A DNA stretch of 57,649 bases from Hominifimenecus microfluidus (GCA_020687485.1 JAJEQR010000022.1:1-57649), one strand, 5' to 3'; shown: positions 38,474 through 48,274, counted from the first letter of the stretch. The notes: generated from the sequence alone by a model not told the origin. Numbers and translations are program-made.

Positions 38474-39415
38474 TTATACTGCTCCGCTCTTAGCATAGAG
38501 CATTGTGATTGTGGGTGTGACGCTGATCGTGTTACTGTCCGTGTTGTATACATCCATGCGGCCAATTGCCACACGGCAGGGCAGGACGTACGTGCTTCCG
38601 GTATAGTAACCGATCACACCGATTGCTGTGTAACCGCTGGGCGTTGTACATGTGATTGTGATTGCCTTAGCTGTCTTTCCGGCAATGCTGACCTTTGCGC
38701 CTGTAAATGTTTTTGTCAGGAAGGTGGCGTCAATCAGGTTCTTGACTTCCGTCTCCGTGTAATACCGATCATCATGGGTGTGGCTGCTGGCTGCTGCGCC
38801 CACATCTGAAGCCGCCAGCGTCTTCCAGACCGCTGTACCATCTTCCGAATAGGCAAGTACCTGTCCGGAAGAACCGCCCGCCGGAATATGCTTATAGCCT
38901 GCCGTAGTCGGATGCGTATAAGATGAAGTCGGAGGTGTTGCCCAGGTACCGTCACCTCTCAGGTATTTTGCCTGCGCACCTGCCACAGGAACCGGAACCA
39001 TTCCAGATTTACCGGCTGCCGATGCTGTCGCTGCTGTCATAACGTCATGCGTGTGACTGCTTGCGGCTGCTCCCACGCTGGCCGCCGTCAGCGTCTTCCA
39101 GGCGGCTGTTCCGGCTGCTGCGTAGCCCAGCACCTGCCCGGCCGCGCCTCCGGAAGGAATGTGCTTATTGCCGGAAGTCGTTGGATGCGTGTACGGAACC
39201 GCCCAGGTCGCGTCACCACGAAGGAACTGGCCTTGCTTTCCTGCCGGAGGGGCGGGCACAAGGCCCGCTTTCCCGGCTACGGAAGCGGAAGCCGCCCCCA
39301 TTGTCGTATGTGTGTGATTACTGGCTGCCGCGCCGATCTCAGAGGGCGTGGGCTTATCGCCTTCATGGTAGATCCGGAAGCCATTAAAGCGTAATTCTAC
39401 TCCGAAAATCTTCAT
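38474..39415 (-). CDS. Tail fibre protein with two long internal repeats
   Basis: 313 residues. After a short N-terminus (MKIFGVELRFNGFRIYHEGDKPTPSEIGAAA) two repeats of about 83 residues follow, each with SHTH, GKxGxVPxPxAG, FLRGDATW/YLRGDGTW, THPTT and GGxxGQVLxYxxxGTAxWKTL, typical of collagen-free fibre shafts. The C-terminus is a beta-rich tip. I chose ATG 39415 because GAAGAGGAAAAG lies just upstream; the frame extends further but inside the next gene. Repeats make it prone to recombination. Confidence 0.85.
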   Translation of the reverse strand: MKIFGVELRFNGFRIYHEGDKPTPSEIGAAASNHTHTTMGAASASVAGKAGLVPAPPAGKQGQFLRGDATWAVPYTHPTTSGNKHIPSGGAAGQVLGYAAAGTAAWKTLTAASVGAAASSHTHDVMTAATASAAGKSGMVPVPVAGAQAKYLRGDGTWATPPTSSYTHPTTAGYKHIPAGGSSGQVLAYSEDGTAVWKTLAASDVGAAASSHTHDDRYYTETEVKNLIDATFLTKTFTGAKVSIAGKTAKAITITCTTPSGYTAIGVIGYYTGSTYVLPCRVAIGRMDVYNTDSNTISVTPTITMLYAKSGAV

Positions 39416-39431
39416 ATACACTTTTCCTCTT

Positions 39432-40754
39432 CTATCCAATAACAGTAATCTTGTATGTTCCTGCATCTGCCTTGGGCAGCCATACCATAACTGCGTTTGC
39501 ATCAACGATAGAAATATCTGTTGCAATCATATTTTTGTCGTTTGCATCCCACACAGAAATTACAACATCTTCTGTGTTAAGACCATGTGCTACCGTTACC
39601 CATCCGCTCGAAGCATTGTCATCGCTTGTTGAATAATTTTCATTTGTCCCTGTGAATTTTCCGGTTTTCGCGTTCCACTCCGTTCTCTCTGCTGCCGTGA
39701 TATGTCTGGTACCGTCCGCCAGATGACTGATCAGGCTGGTGATTGCGCGGGAAATCTTGCCCATCGCAATGGACAGCTTCTCACCGGATGTCAGGTTCGC
39801 ATTCGCGCTGGCTGCCGTGTATGTCGGTGTCTGGTCGTTCGTCGCCACGTTCGGCACATTTCCCAGACCAACGTTCGCTTTTGTGATGTTTACGTTGCCA
39901 GTACGGTATGTGGTTTCACTGTCGCCCTTCACACCGGTTACATGTGCCTTCTGGCTGTGATCGTATGCGATCTTGCCCCGGTCGCCGCGATAAGCCGTCG
40001 AGGAGGTCTCGCCCAGTGCCAGTGATGCACTGATCTCCACGTAGGCCGTACCGGACCATCGATATGTCTTGTTGGTATCCTGCGCTACATAGATCTTGCC
40101 TGCCTCACCGGCAGCCGGGAAGCTCGCCAGCTTGTCATACTCCAGAACGTCATCCACGTAGGAAGGCAGCTGAGCGGACGGAACCAGACCGTTCTCGTCC
40201 AGGCTGGCAACGCCGTTCTTCGCGCCCTTCAGGGAAGTTGCCAGGTAAGGGTGAGAGTGGTTTGCCTTGTCATAGGCTTTCTTCACTGCGTTGGCCGTCG
40301 CCGCCTGTGCGGTCGAAGTGCTGTTGATATTGTCGTTCAGCTGCACAATACCGGTCACGCTAGTGGAAGCCGCCGGAAGCGACTGCCAGGTATTGTCATT
40401 GCGCAGGAATTTGCGGGCATCCGCCGTCTGCGGTGTCGGCACATGATAGCCGTGGGAAGTTGATGCCTTGCCATTTAACTGCGTTTGAATCGCGGAGGTT
40501 ACGCCCTTCAGATAGCCGAACTCCGTCAGACTGGCCGCATTCAGCTTTGCCTTGTCATCTGCCGTCAGGGTCTGGCCGCCGTAGCTGTACAAGGCATCCT
40601 TCCAGGTACCGCTAGCGTATACTCGCAGAGTTTTCAGAGTGGTATCGTAGTACATCTGACCGGTGACCGGGCTGGTCGGAGCCGTTGCCAGGTTCTGCAC
40701 TCTTACGTTCTGTAATTCGTTCTGTGATAAGTCAATCGGGGATAAAAACTGCAT
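39432..40754 (-). CDS. Tail fibre protein
   Basis: 440 residues. It begins MQFLSPIDLSQNELQNVRVQNLATAP, a fibre N-terminus common in Clostridia phages that attaches to the baseplate. Shaft motifs include GQMYYDTTLKTLRVYASGTW, HVPTPQTADARKFLRNDNTWQ (same RxDxTW motif as the neighbouring fibre) and KAYDKANHSHPYL. The C-terminal 90 residues form a likely receptor-binding or tip domain (GWVTVAHGLNTEDVVISVWD). AAGGAGC lies about 7 bases before the ATG. Confidence 0.85.
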   Translation of the reverse strand: MQFLSPIDLSQNELQNVRVQNLATAPTSPVTGQMYYDTTLKTLRVYASGTWKDALYSYGGQTLTADDKAKLNAASLTEFGYLKGVTSAIQTQLNGKASTSHGYHVPTPQTADARKFLRNDNTWQSLPAASTSVTGIVQLNDNINSTSTAQAATANAVKKAYDKANHSHPYLATSLKGAKNGVASLDENGLVPSAQLPSYVDDVLEYDKLASFPAAGEAGKIYVAQDTNKTYRWSGTAYVEISASLALGETSSTAYRGDRGKIAYDHSQKAHVTGVKGDSETTYRTGNVNITKANVGLGNVPNVATNDQTPTYTAASANANLTSGEKLSIAMGKISRAITSLISHLADGTRHITAAERTEWNAKTGKFTGTNENYSTSDDNASSGWVTVAHGLNTEDVVISVWDANDKNMIATDISIVDANAVMVWLPKADAGTYKITVIG

Positions 40755-40798
40755 AGATATGCTCCTTTTTTATGTGCTTTTTGTCTTGTTTCTATTTT

Positions 40799-42118
40799 TC
40801 AATTCAGATAAGCTCTTCCTGAAAACTCTCCTGAAAATGTCACTTGAATCACATTATTGCTAATATAATCCACATTTCCATGAACAAGCGTTCCTGCCGA
40901 ATCTACAATTGACACTGATGGCATTCGCCCAAGGTTATGCGTAATTGTCCATATGCCGGATGGCAATTCCTGCACATACGTATATGTTGTCTTTCCACTA
41001 TTGCCGCTCCCAGCGCTATCTCCTACATAAGTTCCATTACTACTGTTGCTAAGCTTCTCCTGAAGAGTTTTTTCCGGCTCGCCTACTGTTGGAGTGATCT
41101 GCACTCCAGAAGTGTCGTATACCTCCTCGACTTCCAGTACTCTCTCATCAATCATCGTATTCATGCCGTCACTCATCACTGTTACCAGATCTCCCAGATC
41201 CCAATCGCGAAGATACTGCAATGTCTGGCCATTCAATACGGTGAAATCGTAGCTGTTCGCTGCTCGCATAGCTGCAAGTTTCGCCATACCGCGTTCCCGT
41301 AAAAGAGTCTCTTCATCCTCATCTTCATCCACATCACGGGCATCAATGAAAACTTCTTTAAGGTCAAATCCAGAAGCGCCGGCCAGATCTACCATAACAA
41401 TTTTGCGTTCTTCGCCTTCACCGCGGCCGGCCACATAGCCAACGTTTCGTTCAGAGCTGATATCCTGCGTATAGATCTGCTCACTGATATTGTCATAAGC
41501 ATCCGAAAATATCACTCGCGGCTGCGTAACCTGACCTGCCGTGTGATTCACACCCTGCCGAACCACAAATTCTAGCTTCCTATCTTTCCAGTTCAGTTCA
41601 ATCTCTGTTCCCAGACTATGGGAATTCGCAATTGCTCTAATATCTTCCGCAAGAACATTGTATCTGGTCTCATATGTAATTTTCTCGCCGGATGGCGGTC
41701 TGCTGCCAAGTACCAGATTCGGCAGCACGCGCCTGCTATCCTCCGGCACTATTGCGTTTGACGCAACCAGCTGCTGCATGACTTCTGCTGGAGTCCCTTT
41801 ATATTTCTGATATGCTTTTCCTGTCGGCGGTATCGTGATCCGCGTTTCCAGAAGCTTTATTAAAGAGAAACCTTTTGCCGTATACGTTTCTTTCTCATCA
41901 TCGTACTGAACATATTCAATGAAGCCGCTCCTTTTCGGATCCTCATCCAGCATGATAAATCGATTGACCTGCAGCAGAGGACAACGATATCCCAAAGTAA
42001 TTTCAAATTCTCCACAGCTCGTCCATTTTCTCCGATAAATCAGTGCCTGATAATCATCTACCTGTCCAAGATAACTTAAATCTCTGTCAAACACACGAAT
42101 TAATACGTTCTGAACCAT
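40799..42118 (-). CDS. Tail-tip protein, siphovirus Gp37-like
   Basis: 439 residues. The body matches the Gp37/ReqiPepy6-type tail protein found after Dit in many Gram-positive siphophages: FDRDLSYLGQVDDYQALIYRRKWTSCGEF, YETRYNVLAEDIRAIANSHSLG and a central beta domain. The C-terminal 80 residues (SGIWTITHNLGRMPSVSIVDSAG) form an extra beta module similar to phage tip domains and to the end of the neighbouring fibre. It overlaps the upstream gene by 19 bases. Confidence 0.82.
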   Translation of the reverse strand: MVQNVLIRVFDRDLSYLGQVDDYQALIYRRKWTSCGEFEITLGYRCPLLQVNRFIMLDEDPKRSGFIEYVQYDDEKETYTAKGFSLIKLLETRITIPPTGKAYQKYKGTPAEVMQQLVASNAIVPEDSRRVLPNLVLGSRPPSGEKITYETRYNVLAEDIRAIANSHSLGTEIELNWKDRKLEFVVRQGVNHTAGQVTQPRVIFSDAYDNISEQIYTQDISSERNVGYVAGRGEGEERKIVMVDLAGASGFDLKEVFIDARDVDEDEDEETLLRERGMAKLAAMRAANSYDFTVLNGQTLQYLRDWDLGDLVTVMSDGMNTMIDERVLEVEEVYDTSGVQITPTVGEPEKTLQEKLSNSSNGTYVGDSAGSGNSGKTTYTYVQELPSGIWTITHNLGRMPSVSIVDSAGTLVHGNVDYISNNVIQVTFSGEFSGRAYLN

Positions 42119-42738
42119 ATCGCTCCTGCCACCTGTTCTTTTGGCTGCGTTGCCTGAATTGCGATCTCCCTCTGCGCTTTCGCACCGCTCTGCTGTTCCT
42201 CAAACCATGCTTCCCATCGATCCTGTTCCGATTTGATAATTGTGTCATATTCCGTCACGCTTCTCGGCCGGATAGAACCGCAAAGGTCAAGATCTGTGCG
42301 CTCATCGTAAACCTGGAACGGGCCAATAGCATTATCGCGGATCATGGCAGTTGCGCGTGCCAGCGAAATTTCATAGACAAATTCATCCCGCGTAAGTTCC
42401 GGAAAGCCATTCGAGCTATATTTCACTAAAATTGCCAGATTGCCTTCGCTCTTGTCCAGGCGCACAACAACGCGCGCATAGGTTCCCTGTGCCCGATCCA
42501 GAGTAAAATTCATGGAGGCCGAATTCTTAAGCCAGAATCCCTGCAAAATTGCCATCCCTGAAGCTACTGTAATATTGTTTTTTCCATCAGTAGTGACTTT
42601 CAACCCCATCTGATACAGGCCATTTTCATCCGCATCCTCTACCTTGACACCGGATCGAAGGAACGCATCAAAATACTGGTTAAATTCCTCCTGCCCATAT
42701 TCAGTATCACCATCAAAAAATCCATAACTTACTGCCAT
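42100..42738 (-). CDS. Baseplate-type structural protein
   Basis: 212 residues. MAVSYGFFDGDTEYGQEEFNQYFDAFLRSGV is typical of a baseplate/receptor-binding component N-terminus; central region beta-rich, C-terminal region helical with EQDRWEAWFEEQQ. It lies between Dit and the Gp37-like protein, where baseplate upper components are found. The specific role is not certain. AGGAGGTTAC precedes the ATG. Confidence 0.72.
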   Translation of the reverse strand: MAVSYGFFDGDTEYGQEEFNQYFDAFLRSGVKVEDADENGLYQMGLKVTTDGKNNITVASGMAILQGFWLKNSASMNFTLDRAQGTYARVVVRLDKSEGNLAILVKYSSNGFPELTRDEFVYEISLARATAMIRDNAIGPFQVYDERTDLDLCGSIRPRSVTEYDTIIKSEQDRWEAWFEEQQSGAKAQREIAIQATQPKEQVAGAIWFRTY

Positions 42739-42747
42739 GTAACCTCC

Positions 42748-43593
42748 TCAGATTCCCAGATATCTTTCATGGTAGGAAACCGTTACTTTATTTTTCTGTG
42801 CTGTATTATCACTCTTGTATGACATCACATTCTCCCCCAACTGCAGCCAGAAGAATCGGGAACTAAGGTCCAGAACCTGATTCAGGTTCTCGGACTCGCC
42901 CCCTCTGCGCAGAATCACGCTCTTTGCTCCGTAATCTGTATTAATCTCTAAAATCTCACCATCTTTTAGTGAACAACGAACTTTTACATGTTCTCCTGTG
43001 CTCACATTCTGAATCACAGGATTCAGTGCAGGACCGTAAAAGCGAATCAAAACAGGTGTTTCCAGATCCCCTTTATTTTCGATAATCGTATAGGTATCTC
43101 CGTGCCTTCGAAGGCTGAACGGGAGTTTGAATGGAAAACGGAGGCCGTTGACCCATGTTGTAATATCTCCTGTGCGTTTCTCAGAAAGCAATGCTGGATC
43201 CGGACACAGCAGCGTTAACTGAAACCGAAAGCGGTCATATATATTCGTATTCTTCGACCGGAATTCCGAAATTTCATAATCAATATTCCGCTCCAGTGTA
43301 CCACGCCGGACCGTCAGATTTCCGCTGGTGTACGGACGAAAGAACCTGGTTACAAATTCCCTGGCTTCTTCCTTACCTTCCCGCCGTGACTTATATTCTG
43401 CCGTGATTGTAATCTCTCGCTCTGAAATTCTCCGGCTGCGGATCGTACTCCCGTATCCGCTCAGCCGTTTCTCTGTATCATAATCATACTCTGGGGATTC
43501 CAAGTCGGAATAATCTACAATTCCATACTGGTTATCCCCAATCGTTAATACATCTTCTCCGCACTGAAAGAAGAATTGTATCTTACAGGCCAA
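42748..43593 (-). CDS. Distal tail protein (Dit)
   Basis: 281-residue phage tail family protein, the hub at the end of the tail tube. N-terminal beta barrel with SPEYDYDTEKRLSGYGSTIRSRRISEREITI, and a galectin-like C-terminal half. It follows the tape measure gene, with which its start overlaps by 11 bases, the usual Dit position. RBS GGGGGTT lies upstream inside the tape measure end. Confidence 0.86.
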   Translation of the reverse strand: MACKIQFFFQCGEDVLTIGDNQYGIVDYSDLESPEYDYDTEKRLSGYGSTIRSRRISEREITITAEYKSRREGKEEAREFVTRFFRPYTSGNLTVRRGTLERNIDYEISEFRSKNTNIYDRFRFQLTLLCPDPALLSEKRTGDITTWVNGLRFPFKLPFSLRRHGDTYTIIENKGDLETPVLIRFYGPALNPVIQNVSTGEHVKVRCSLKDGEILEINTDYGAKSVILRRGGESENLNQVLDLSSRFFWLQLGENVMSYKSDNTAQKNKVTVSYHERYLGI

Positions 43594-46500
43594 ATGCCAA
43601 CCCCCTTTCTACCTTTCTCAACGCTCTAGCATTCGCTGCTGGGGTTCCTTCCGGATTCACAATCGTTACATTCTGTGTAATTCCGCTTCTTCCTCCCCGC
43701 TGCTCTAGCACTTCCGACAGGCGTTCCAGGACTCTTGTAATTGCCGAATCTGAAGACATATCCGGCAGGCGAATTTCTCCACTCTGCTGCATCGCAGAAG
43801 GCATAGCGAAATATTCCGCGTAGCGCTGTGCCTGCATATTCTGTATCAGATCATCCATCTGCGTGTTATACGCTTCAATCGCAGCACTTGCCGTTCGCGC
43901 ATAGGTACGTTCCAGACGCGGCTTCTCCTCCTCAGTACCCTGAATTGCGCCAATGACATTGTACTGACCAATCTCACGAAACACTCTGGACGGAGAACGC
44001 TGCTTCAAAGTGGAACGTGCTGCAGAAATCGCTGCGGACGCAAGATCTTTATATATTCCAATCAGTTCTGCCTTTAGTTCCGGATTATTCGATCCTTTGA
44101 TGAAACCACGCACAGTATCCATCCCGGCTTCATACGCTTCCCCACTCTTGTTCAGTTCATCAATGGTCTCACCCAGTTCTTCTTCCAGCTTCGCCATTGC
44201 CTCAGAAAAACCATCCTGGATCTCTGCCAGTTCTTCTTCGAATGTGGCTCTGCCCTCCTCCACTTTCTTGAATGTCGCATTGAATTCATCGATATGTTCA
44301 CCGCCATCATCAACAATTGCCTGCAGAATTTTTGCGGAATCAATAGATCCATCAGAAAGAGTCTGTACAATACCTTCATCCACGCCAAGATCCATAGCAG
44401 CCTGGATATTTGCCGCATACGTATCCATATAGCTGATCTGGCTATCCATCGAACTGATCAGCTTCTCAATACTGTCATACCCTTTGATGCTGACCTCCTC
44501 ATACATTCCCATTTCGCTGGTCAGCGTCTCATGAATCTTTTGCTTCGTATTTTCGTGCTCTGTCCGAAGCTGCTCCTGCTGCTCCCGGATTTCGTCCACC
44601 CGCGCCTTTAATTCCGTTGTATGTATGATATACTGCTCATCCAGCGCGGCAATTGCGTCTCTTACTTCCTGGCATTCCGCACTGTTCTCACCGAATGCGG
44701 CAGCAGCTTCCAGAAGAGCGTCCCGTTCCGCAATAACCGTTTCACTCATCCCGGCAACACTCAACTGATGATCTGCGATAATACCTTCCGAATTTTGAAG
44801 TTCCGCTTCGATCAAATTCAGAGCTTCCTGCGCGCCTTCATATGCTGTCTTAGAGTTAACAAGCGCTACATTCAGCTGTGTCAACTCTCCCTGCGTAACA
44901 GCAGTTGCCTCCCCATTATCCTCTAACGCCGCATTATAGGCATCTTCTGCTTCTGTCAGATTTTCTTCCGCTTCCTGCAGAATTCCAGAAGCTTCCGCCC
45001 GCTTCTTCAGCAACTCTGTGCGTTCCTTAACCGCGTCATCGTATTCCTGCTCTCTTGCCTGTTTATCCAGATACGCATCCAATGCCGCAATCGTCATATT
45101 CAGCGAATCTGTCTGCTCATCATACGCGAGGGATAGCTCCGGTACCTCATTATTCAGAATTCCAACAATTTCCTGGATTCTCTTCTTGGTTTCCGCTGTT
45201 TTTTCTTCCTGACCGATCAGTCTGGAAAGCTCTGATGCAAGATTTTCGTTGGCTTCTGTATTTTGCTGTGTTTCCTCTTTTGCTTCACTATAGCTCTGTA
45301 TTATTTCATCAACCGATACTTTTAATTCTTCGCTTTTCTTTTGAAGCTCTTCTTCCGCAGAAACCGTTTGCGCTGTTAACGCTGCGAATGAACCAATCAT
45401 AGATGCCGCAGTGGCAATCGCTATTGCAACCTTGACAAGCGGATGCTTGGCCACAAGTTTTGTGAACGAGGACCATACCTTTGTTGCTATCGTTGTTGCT
45501 GTTGTTACTGCAGTAACTGCCGTCACCAGAGTACCAAGACCAATCGCAACGGCTGTCACGGCTGTCACAACTTCCGGATATTCCTTTACGAAATCCGTTG
45601 CCCAGGTAAACGCTCCAGCTCCGATGTCTGACATATTCTGAATTGCAGGCGTCAGCTCATCGCCGATTGCGACCTTCATATTTTCGAAAGCTGTCTCCAT
45701 CTTCTGCTTCGAATACTCTACCGTATCCGTCATTGTCGCAAAGGCTTTATCCGTTGCTCCGGTGCTCTGCTGCATCTGTTCCAGCACACTGTTATACTTC
45801 TCCGCTCCGGATCCTAACAGGGACAACGCACCGACTCCAGCTTCCGAACTGCTCCACAGTTCATTAAAAGCGCCGGTATCTCCATTTACGCTGTCCCCGA
45901 GGATTTCGATTACATCTCCCAGGGATTTGCCTTCCTGCGTCAGCGTTGCGAATGACTTTCCGGTAGACTCCTGCAAAGTCGCAGATACGACGCTTCCGGA
46001 ATCGCCCAGCTCATTCAGCATGGACTTCAAATAAGTAGTCGATTCTGCTGTCGCAATACCGTTCGCAGTCAACACAGCATATGCACTGGACAGGTTATCC
46101 ATCTCAACGTTGTAAGCTGCCGCAATCGGAATAACTTTACCCATATTCACCGCCAGCTCTGCTACGGAGGTTTTACCAAGATTCTGTGTGGTAATCAGAT
46201 AATCCGCCAGCTGTGATGCCTGGGAAGTCTCAAGACCGTAAGCATTGATTGCCGTGGAAAGGATATCTACCGCTGTTGTGGTATCGGTAAAGCCGCCAGC
46301 CGCCAACTTTGTCGCCTGCTCTACGAATCCGACCGCGTTCGCTGTCTCTACGCTTGCGGAAATCGCACTGTAGGTAGACTCTGAAATTTCGGCAGCAGAT
46401 ACGCCAAGATCGTTCGACAAGTTAATAATCTGGCTTCTTAATTCATCCAATGGAAGCGCATTGGTATCCGCAATGGTTCCCACTTTCGCCACCGCCGTCT

Positions 46501-47245
46501 CAAACTGGCCGGAAGCTTCGATGCAGGAAAGCAGCGCATCTTTGATCTTATCCAGACCATCCTTTAGTCCGGATGCCGCAATGCAGGCTGCCAGCGCATC
46601 AATTGCATTGCCAGACCGCTCTCCGAAGTTTTCTGTGTCGTCTGCTGCTTCCTGCACAGAATGCCCATATTCATCGATACTATGGGCCATATGATCATTA
46701 CTCTGACTTGCTTCCTGAAGATATCTTTCATTTTCTTCCAGTTCATCAGACAGGCGGCTGACACTAACTTCCGCATTATTAACCTGTGTCTGCCAGCGCT
46801 GTACGCTTTCATCCGCCCGGCGCTGCCCTTCTTCCGCCCGCTGCAGTTCCTGCTGATACCGCTGCAGTTCCTGACTCAGGCGTTCGTGCTCTTCCGCCGT
46901 CTCTTCTGTGACGTCTCCCAGGTCTTCCTGCTGCTGTGTCGTCTGCGCAATCTTCTCCCGCAGACTGGCAACCTTCTGCGAATAATTTTCCTGCACAGTC
47001 TGTGCCGAATGAAGACGCTCATTATAAAGGCTCAGCTTCTCCGTCAGGTTCTGCTTTGCTCTGGTAAGAAGATCCACCTTTTTCTGAAGGTTTTCTTCTG
47101 AATTTGCCGCTCCTGCGGACTCCGTCCGGAGTTTCGCCAATTCTGACTTCAACAAGGAATACTGAGAATTAATATCCTTCAGCTTTGTCTTATATGCTGC
47201 ATCCCCTTCCAGGGCAATTCTTGTATTAATTGTTCTTGTTGCCAT
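43583..47245 (-). CDS. Phage tail tape measure protein
   Basis: 1220 residues, the largest gene in the window. The N-terminal 220 residues are coiled coil; a TP901-type core follows (LPLDELRSQIINLSNDLG, about 265-285, then AATKLAAGGFTD-like and INAYGLET). A hydrophobic Ala/Val/Thr-rich stretch of several helices (about 548-625) would enter the host membrane. Further coiled coil and a C-terminal part with ALRKVERGLAFGL complete it. It sets tail length. The ATG at 47245 is followed upstream by a plus-strand gene rather than directly by the tail chaperone. Confidence 0.93.
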   Translation of the reverse strand: MATRTINTRIALEGDAAYKTKLKDINSQYSLLKSELAKLRTESAGAANSEENLQKKVDLLTRAKQNLTEKLSLYNERLHSAQTVQENYSQKVASLREKIAQTTQQQEDLGDVTEETAEEHERLSQELQRYQQELQRAEEGQRRADESVQRWQTQVNNAEVSVSRLSDELEENERYLQEASQSNDHMAHSIDEYGHSVQEAADDTENFGERSGNAIDALAACIAASGLKDGLDKIKDALLSCIEASGQFETAVAKVGTIADTNALPLDELRSQIINLSNDLGVSAAEISESTYSAISASVETANAVGFVEQATKLAAGGFTDTTTAVDILSTAINAYGLETSQASQLADYLITTQNLGKTSVAELAVNMGKVIPIAAAYNVEMDNLSSAYAVLTANGIATAESTTYLKSMLNELGDSGSVVSATLQESTGKSFATLTQEGKSLGDVIEILGDSVNGDTGAFNELWSSSEAGVGALSLLGSGAEKYNSVLEQMQQSTGATDKAFATMTDTVEYSKQKMETAFENMKVAIGDELTPAIQNMSDIGAGAFTWATDFVKEYPEVVTAVTAVAIGLGTLVTAVTAVTTATTIATKVWSSFTKLVAKHPLVKVAIAIATAASMIGSFAALTAQTVSAEEELQKKSEELKVSVDEIIQSYSEAKEETQQNTEANENLASELSRLIGQEEKTAETKKRIQEIVGILNNEVPELSLAYDEQTDSLNMTIAALDAYLDKQAREQEYDDAVKERTELLKKRAEASGILQEAEENLTEAEDAYNAALEDNGEATAVTQGELTQLNVALVNSKTAYEGAQEALNLIEAELQNSEGIIADHQLSVAGMSETVIAERDALLEAAAAFGENSAECQEVRDAIAALDEQYIIHTTELKARVDEIREQQEQLRTEHENTKQKIHETLTSEMGMYEEVSIKGYDSIEKLISSMDSQISYMDTYAANIQAAMDLGVDEGIVQTLSDGSIDSAKILQAIVDDGGEHIDEFNATFKKVEEGRATFEEELAEIQDGFSEAMAKLEEELGETIDELNKSGEAYEAGMDTVRGFIKGSNNPELKAELIGIYKDLASAAISAARSTLKQRSPSRVFREIGQYNVIGAIQGTEEEKPRLERTYARTASAAIEAYNTQMDDLIQNMQAQRYAEYFAMPSAMQQSGEIRLPDMSSDSAITRVLERLSEVLEQRGGRSGITQNVTIVNPEGTPAANARALRKVERGLAFGL

Positions 47246-47264
47246 GCTTCACCAACCTCTGCCA

Positions 47265-47291
47265 TTGACTTTCCGACTATAACGTGATACT
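47265..47291 (+). promoter_or_regulatory. Candidate promoter of the plus-strand moron
   Basis: TTGACT and TGATACT with about 15 bases between, some 24 bases upstream of the ATG. Spacing is short, so support is weak. Confidence 0.3.
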
Positions 47292-47314
47292 CTCAAAAAA
47301 AGGAGGAAGCCCCT

Positions 47315-47683
47315 ATGTTTTTTTCTTCGATGCCTGCCTGGATGACCATCATCATAACACTCGCAATTGGCGTCTATTTCATGTACAAAATGATCACAGA
47401 TCTGATTCCGCGCACTTTCAAGATCTACCGGGAACGCTATTGGAAACGCTGGGACAAAAAGAACGTGGAGTGGATCCGGCTTGCCAATGCGTATCGCTCC
47501 ATTTATCATTTGGATGTGGACTACAGACTCTACGAAAAGGGAGTCTCTGATCCCAGATGGAAAGCTGCCATGCGGAAGCAGTGCTGCGAACTCGTGCGCA
47601 AATTCAAACGCGGACAGATTCCAGAATCCGATGTAAAACTCTGTCAGGAACGAGTTGACCAATACAGAAAGAAGGATCAATAA
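47315..47683 (+). CDS. Plus-strand moron: small membrane protein within the tail operon
   Basis: 122 residues with an N-terminal membrane helix (about 7-26, WMTIIITLAIGVYFMYKM) and a strongly basic cytosolic part rich in Arg, Lys, Tyr and Trp. AGGAGG lies 7 bases before the ATG, one of the best ribosome sites in the region. It is transcribed against the whole late operon and fills the 440-base gap between the tape measure gene and the frameshifted tail chaperone, where no minus-strand gene is found. This layout is that of a lysogenic-conversion (moron) gene expressed from the prophage, for example a superinfection-exclusion membrane protein; the function is not shown by sequence. Confidence 0.72.
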   Translation: MFFSSMPAWMTIIITLAIGVYFMYKMITDLIPRTFKIYRERYWKRWDKKNVEWIRLANAYRSIYHLDVDYRLYEKGVSDPRWKAAMRKQCCELVRKFKRGQIPESDVKLCQERVDQYRKKDQ

Positions 47684-47688
47684 TCCTG

Positions 47689-48218
47689 TCAGAATTTTTC
47701 TTTTCGTCGACCTCCCATTCTGCGGATCTGAAGCTCTGCCAGATCATACACGCGTCCGGGAGACATATATTCCGTCTCCCGGACGCTTAATCCAAGAGAC
47801 AATGTCATGGCAAGAAAATCCGCCCGGCCTATTCTGTTTTTTTTTGCAATTCCGCAAGGCCAAGGTCAACTTCATCCTCTTCATCCTTTACTTCTCTGCC
47901 ATAACCAAAGGCAACCGCCTGTGTCATAGCGCTCTTCAATGCCAACAGATCAACTGGCCGGGCACCGATCTTCAACTCTTCTGCATTCAATACCTTCCCA
48001 CTGGCCTGTCCTTCATAAAAGAGAAGCTCTTCCGCTGCCTTGGACATGATCTCCGCCATCTGGCAGAGATTCTGATACTCTTTCCCCGTGTTATCCATCA
48101 TGACTGTCATGAGATCCTTCTCTCCCAGCAGATCCATGATCTCAAACATAGCCTTTACGGTATACGCCAGGTGATAATCCTGTTCCTGAATCATTACGGT
48201 AACTGTTTTCGCAAACAT
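47689..48218 (-). CDS. Tail assembly chaperone, extended product by -1 frameshift (G/GT type)
   Basis: The short product (129 residues, stop at 47829) begins MFAKTVTVMIQEQDYHLAYTVKAMFEIMDLLG and ends LAELQKKTE. Near its end is a run of nine A (nt 47837-47845 read on the minus strand, TTG CAA AAA AAA ACA). Slipping back one base opens the frame NRIGRADFLAMTLSLGLSVRETEYMSPGRVYDLAELQIRRM, ending at TGA 47689-47691; this matches the usual extension of siphophage tail chaperones. So two proteins, G and GT, are expected from one gene. Coordinates given are for the extended form. Confidence 0.85.
47837..47847 (-). promoter_or_regulatory. Slippery sequence for programmed -1 frameshift
   Basis: GCAAAAAAAAA on the minus strand, five codons before the zero-frame stop. 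Slippage of AAA AAA by one base yields the conserved tail-chaperone extension. Confidence 0.8.
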
Positions 48219-48231
48219 TGCTCTCTCCTAT

Positions 48232-48266
48232 AACGCCCCGAAGTACAGCTCCGGGGCGTTTTTCTT
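48232..48266 (+). terminator. Terminator-like hairpin facing the plus strand
   Basis: AACGCCCCG and CGGGGCGTT pair perfectly and the plus strand continues with TTTTTCTTCTT. It lies between the major tail protein and tail chaperone genes; it could end the moron transcript, and on the minus strand it forms a hairpin just before the chaperone ribosome site. Confidence 0.6.
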
Positions 48267-48274
48267 CTTATGGC

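Noticed and set aside
47249-47680. Minus-strand frame of 143 codons in the gap before the tape measure gene
   Set aside because: It has no ribosome site and no phage-like sequence, and lies opposite the plus-strand gene with a strong AGGAGG; read as a shadow.
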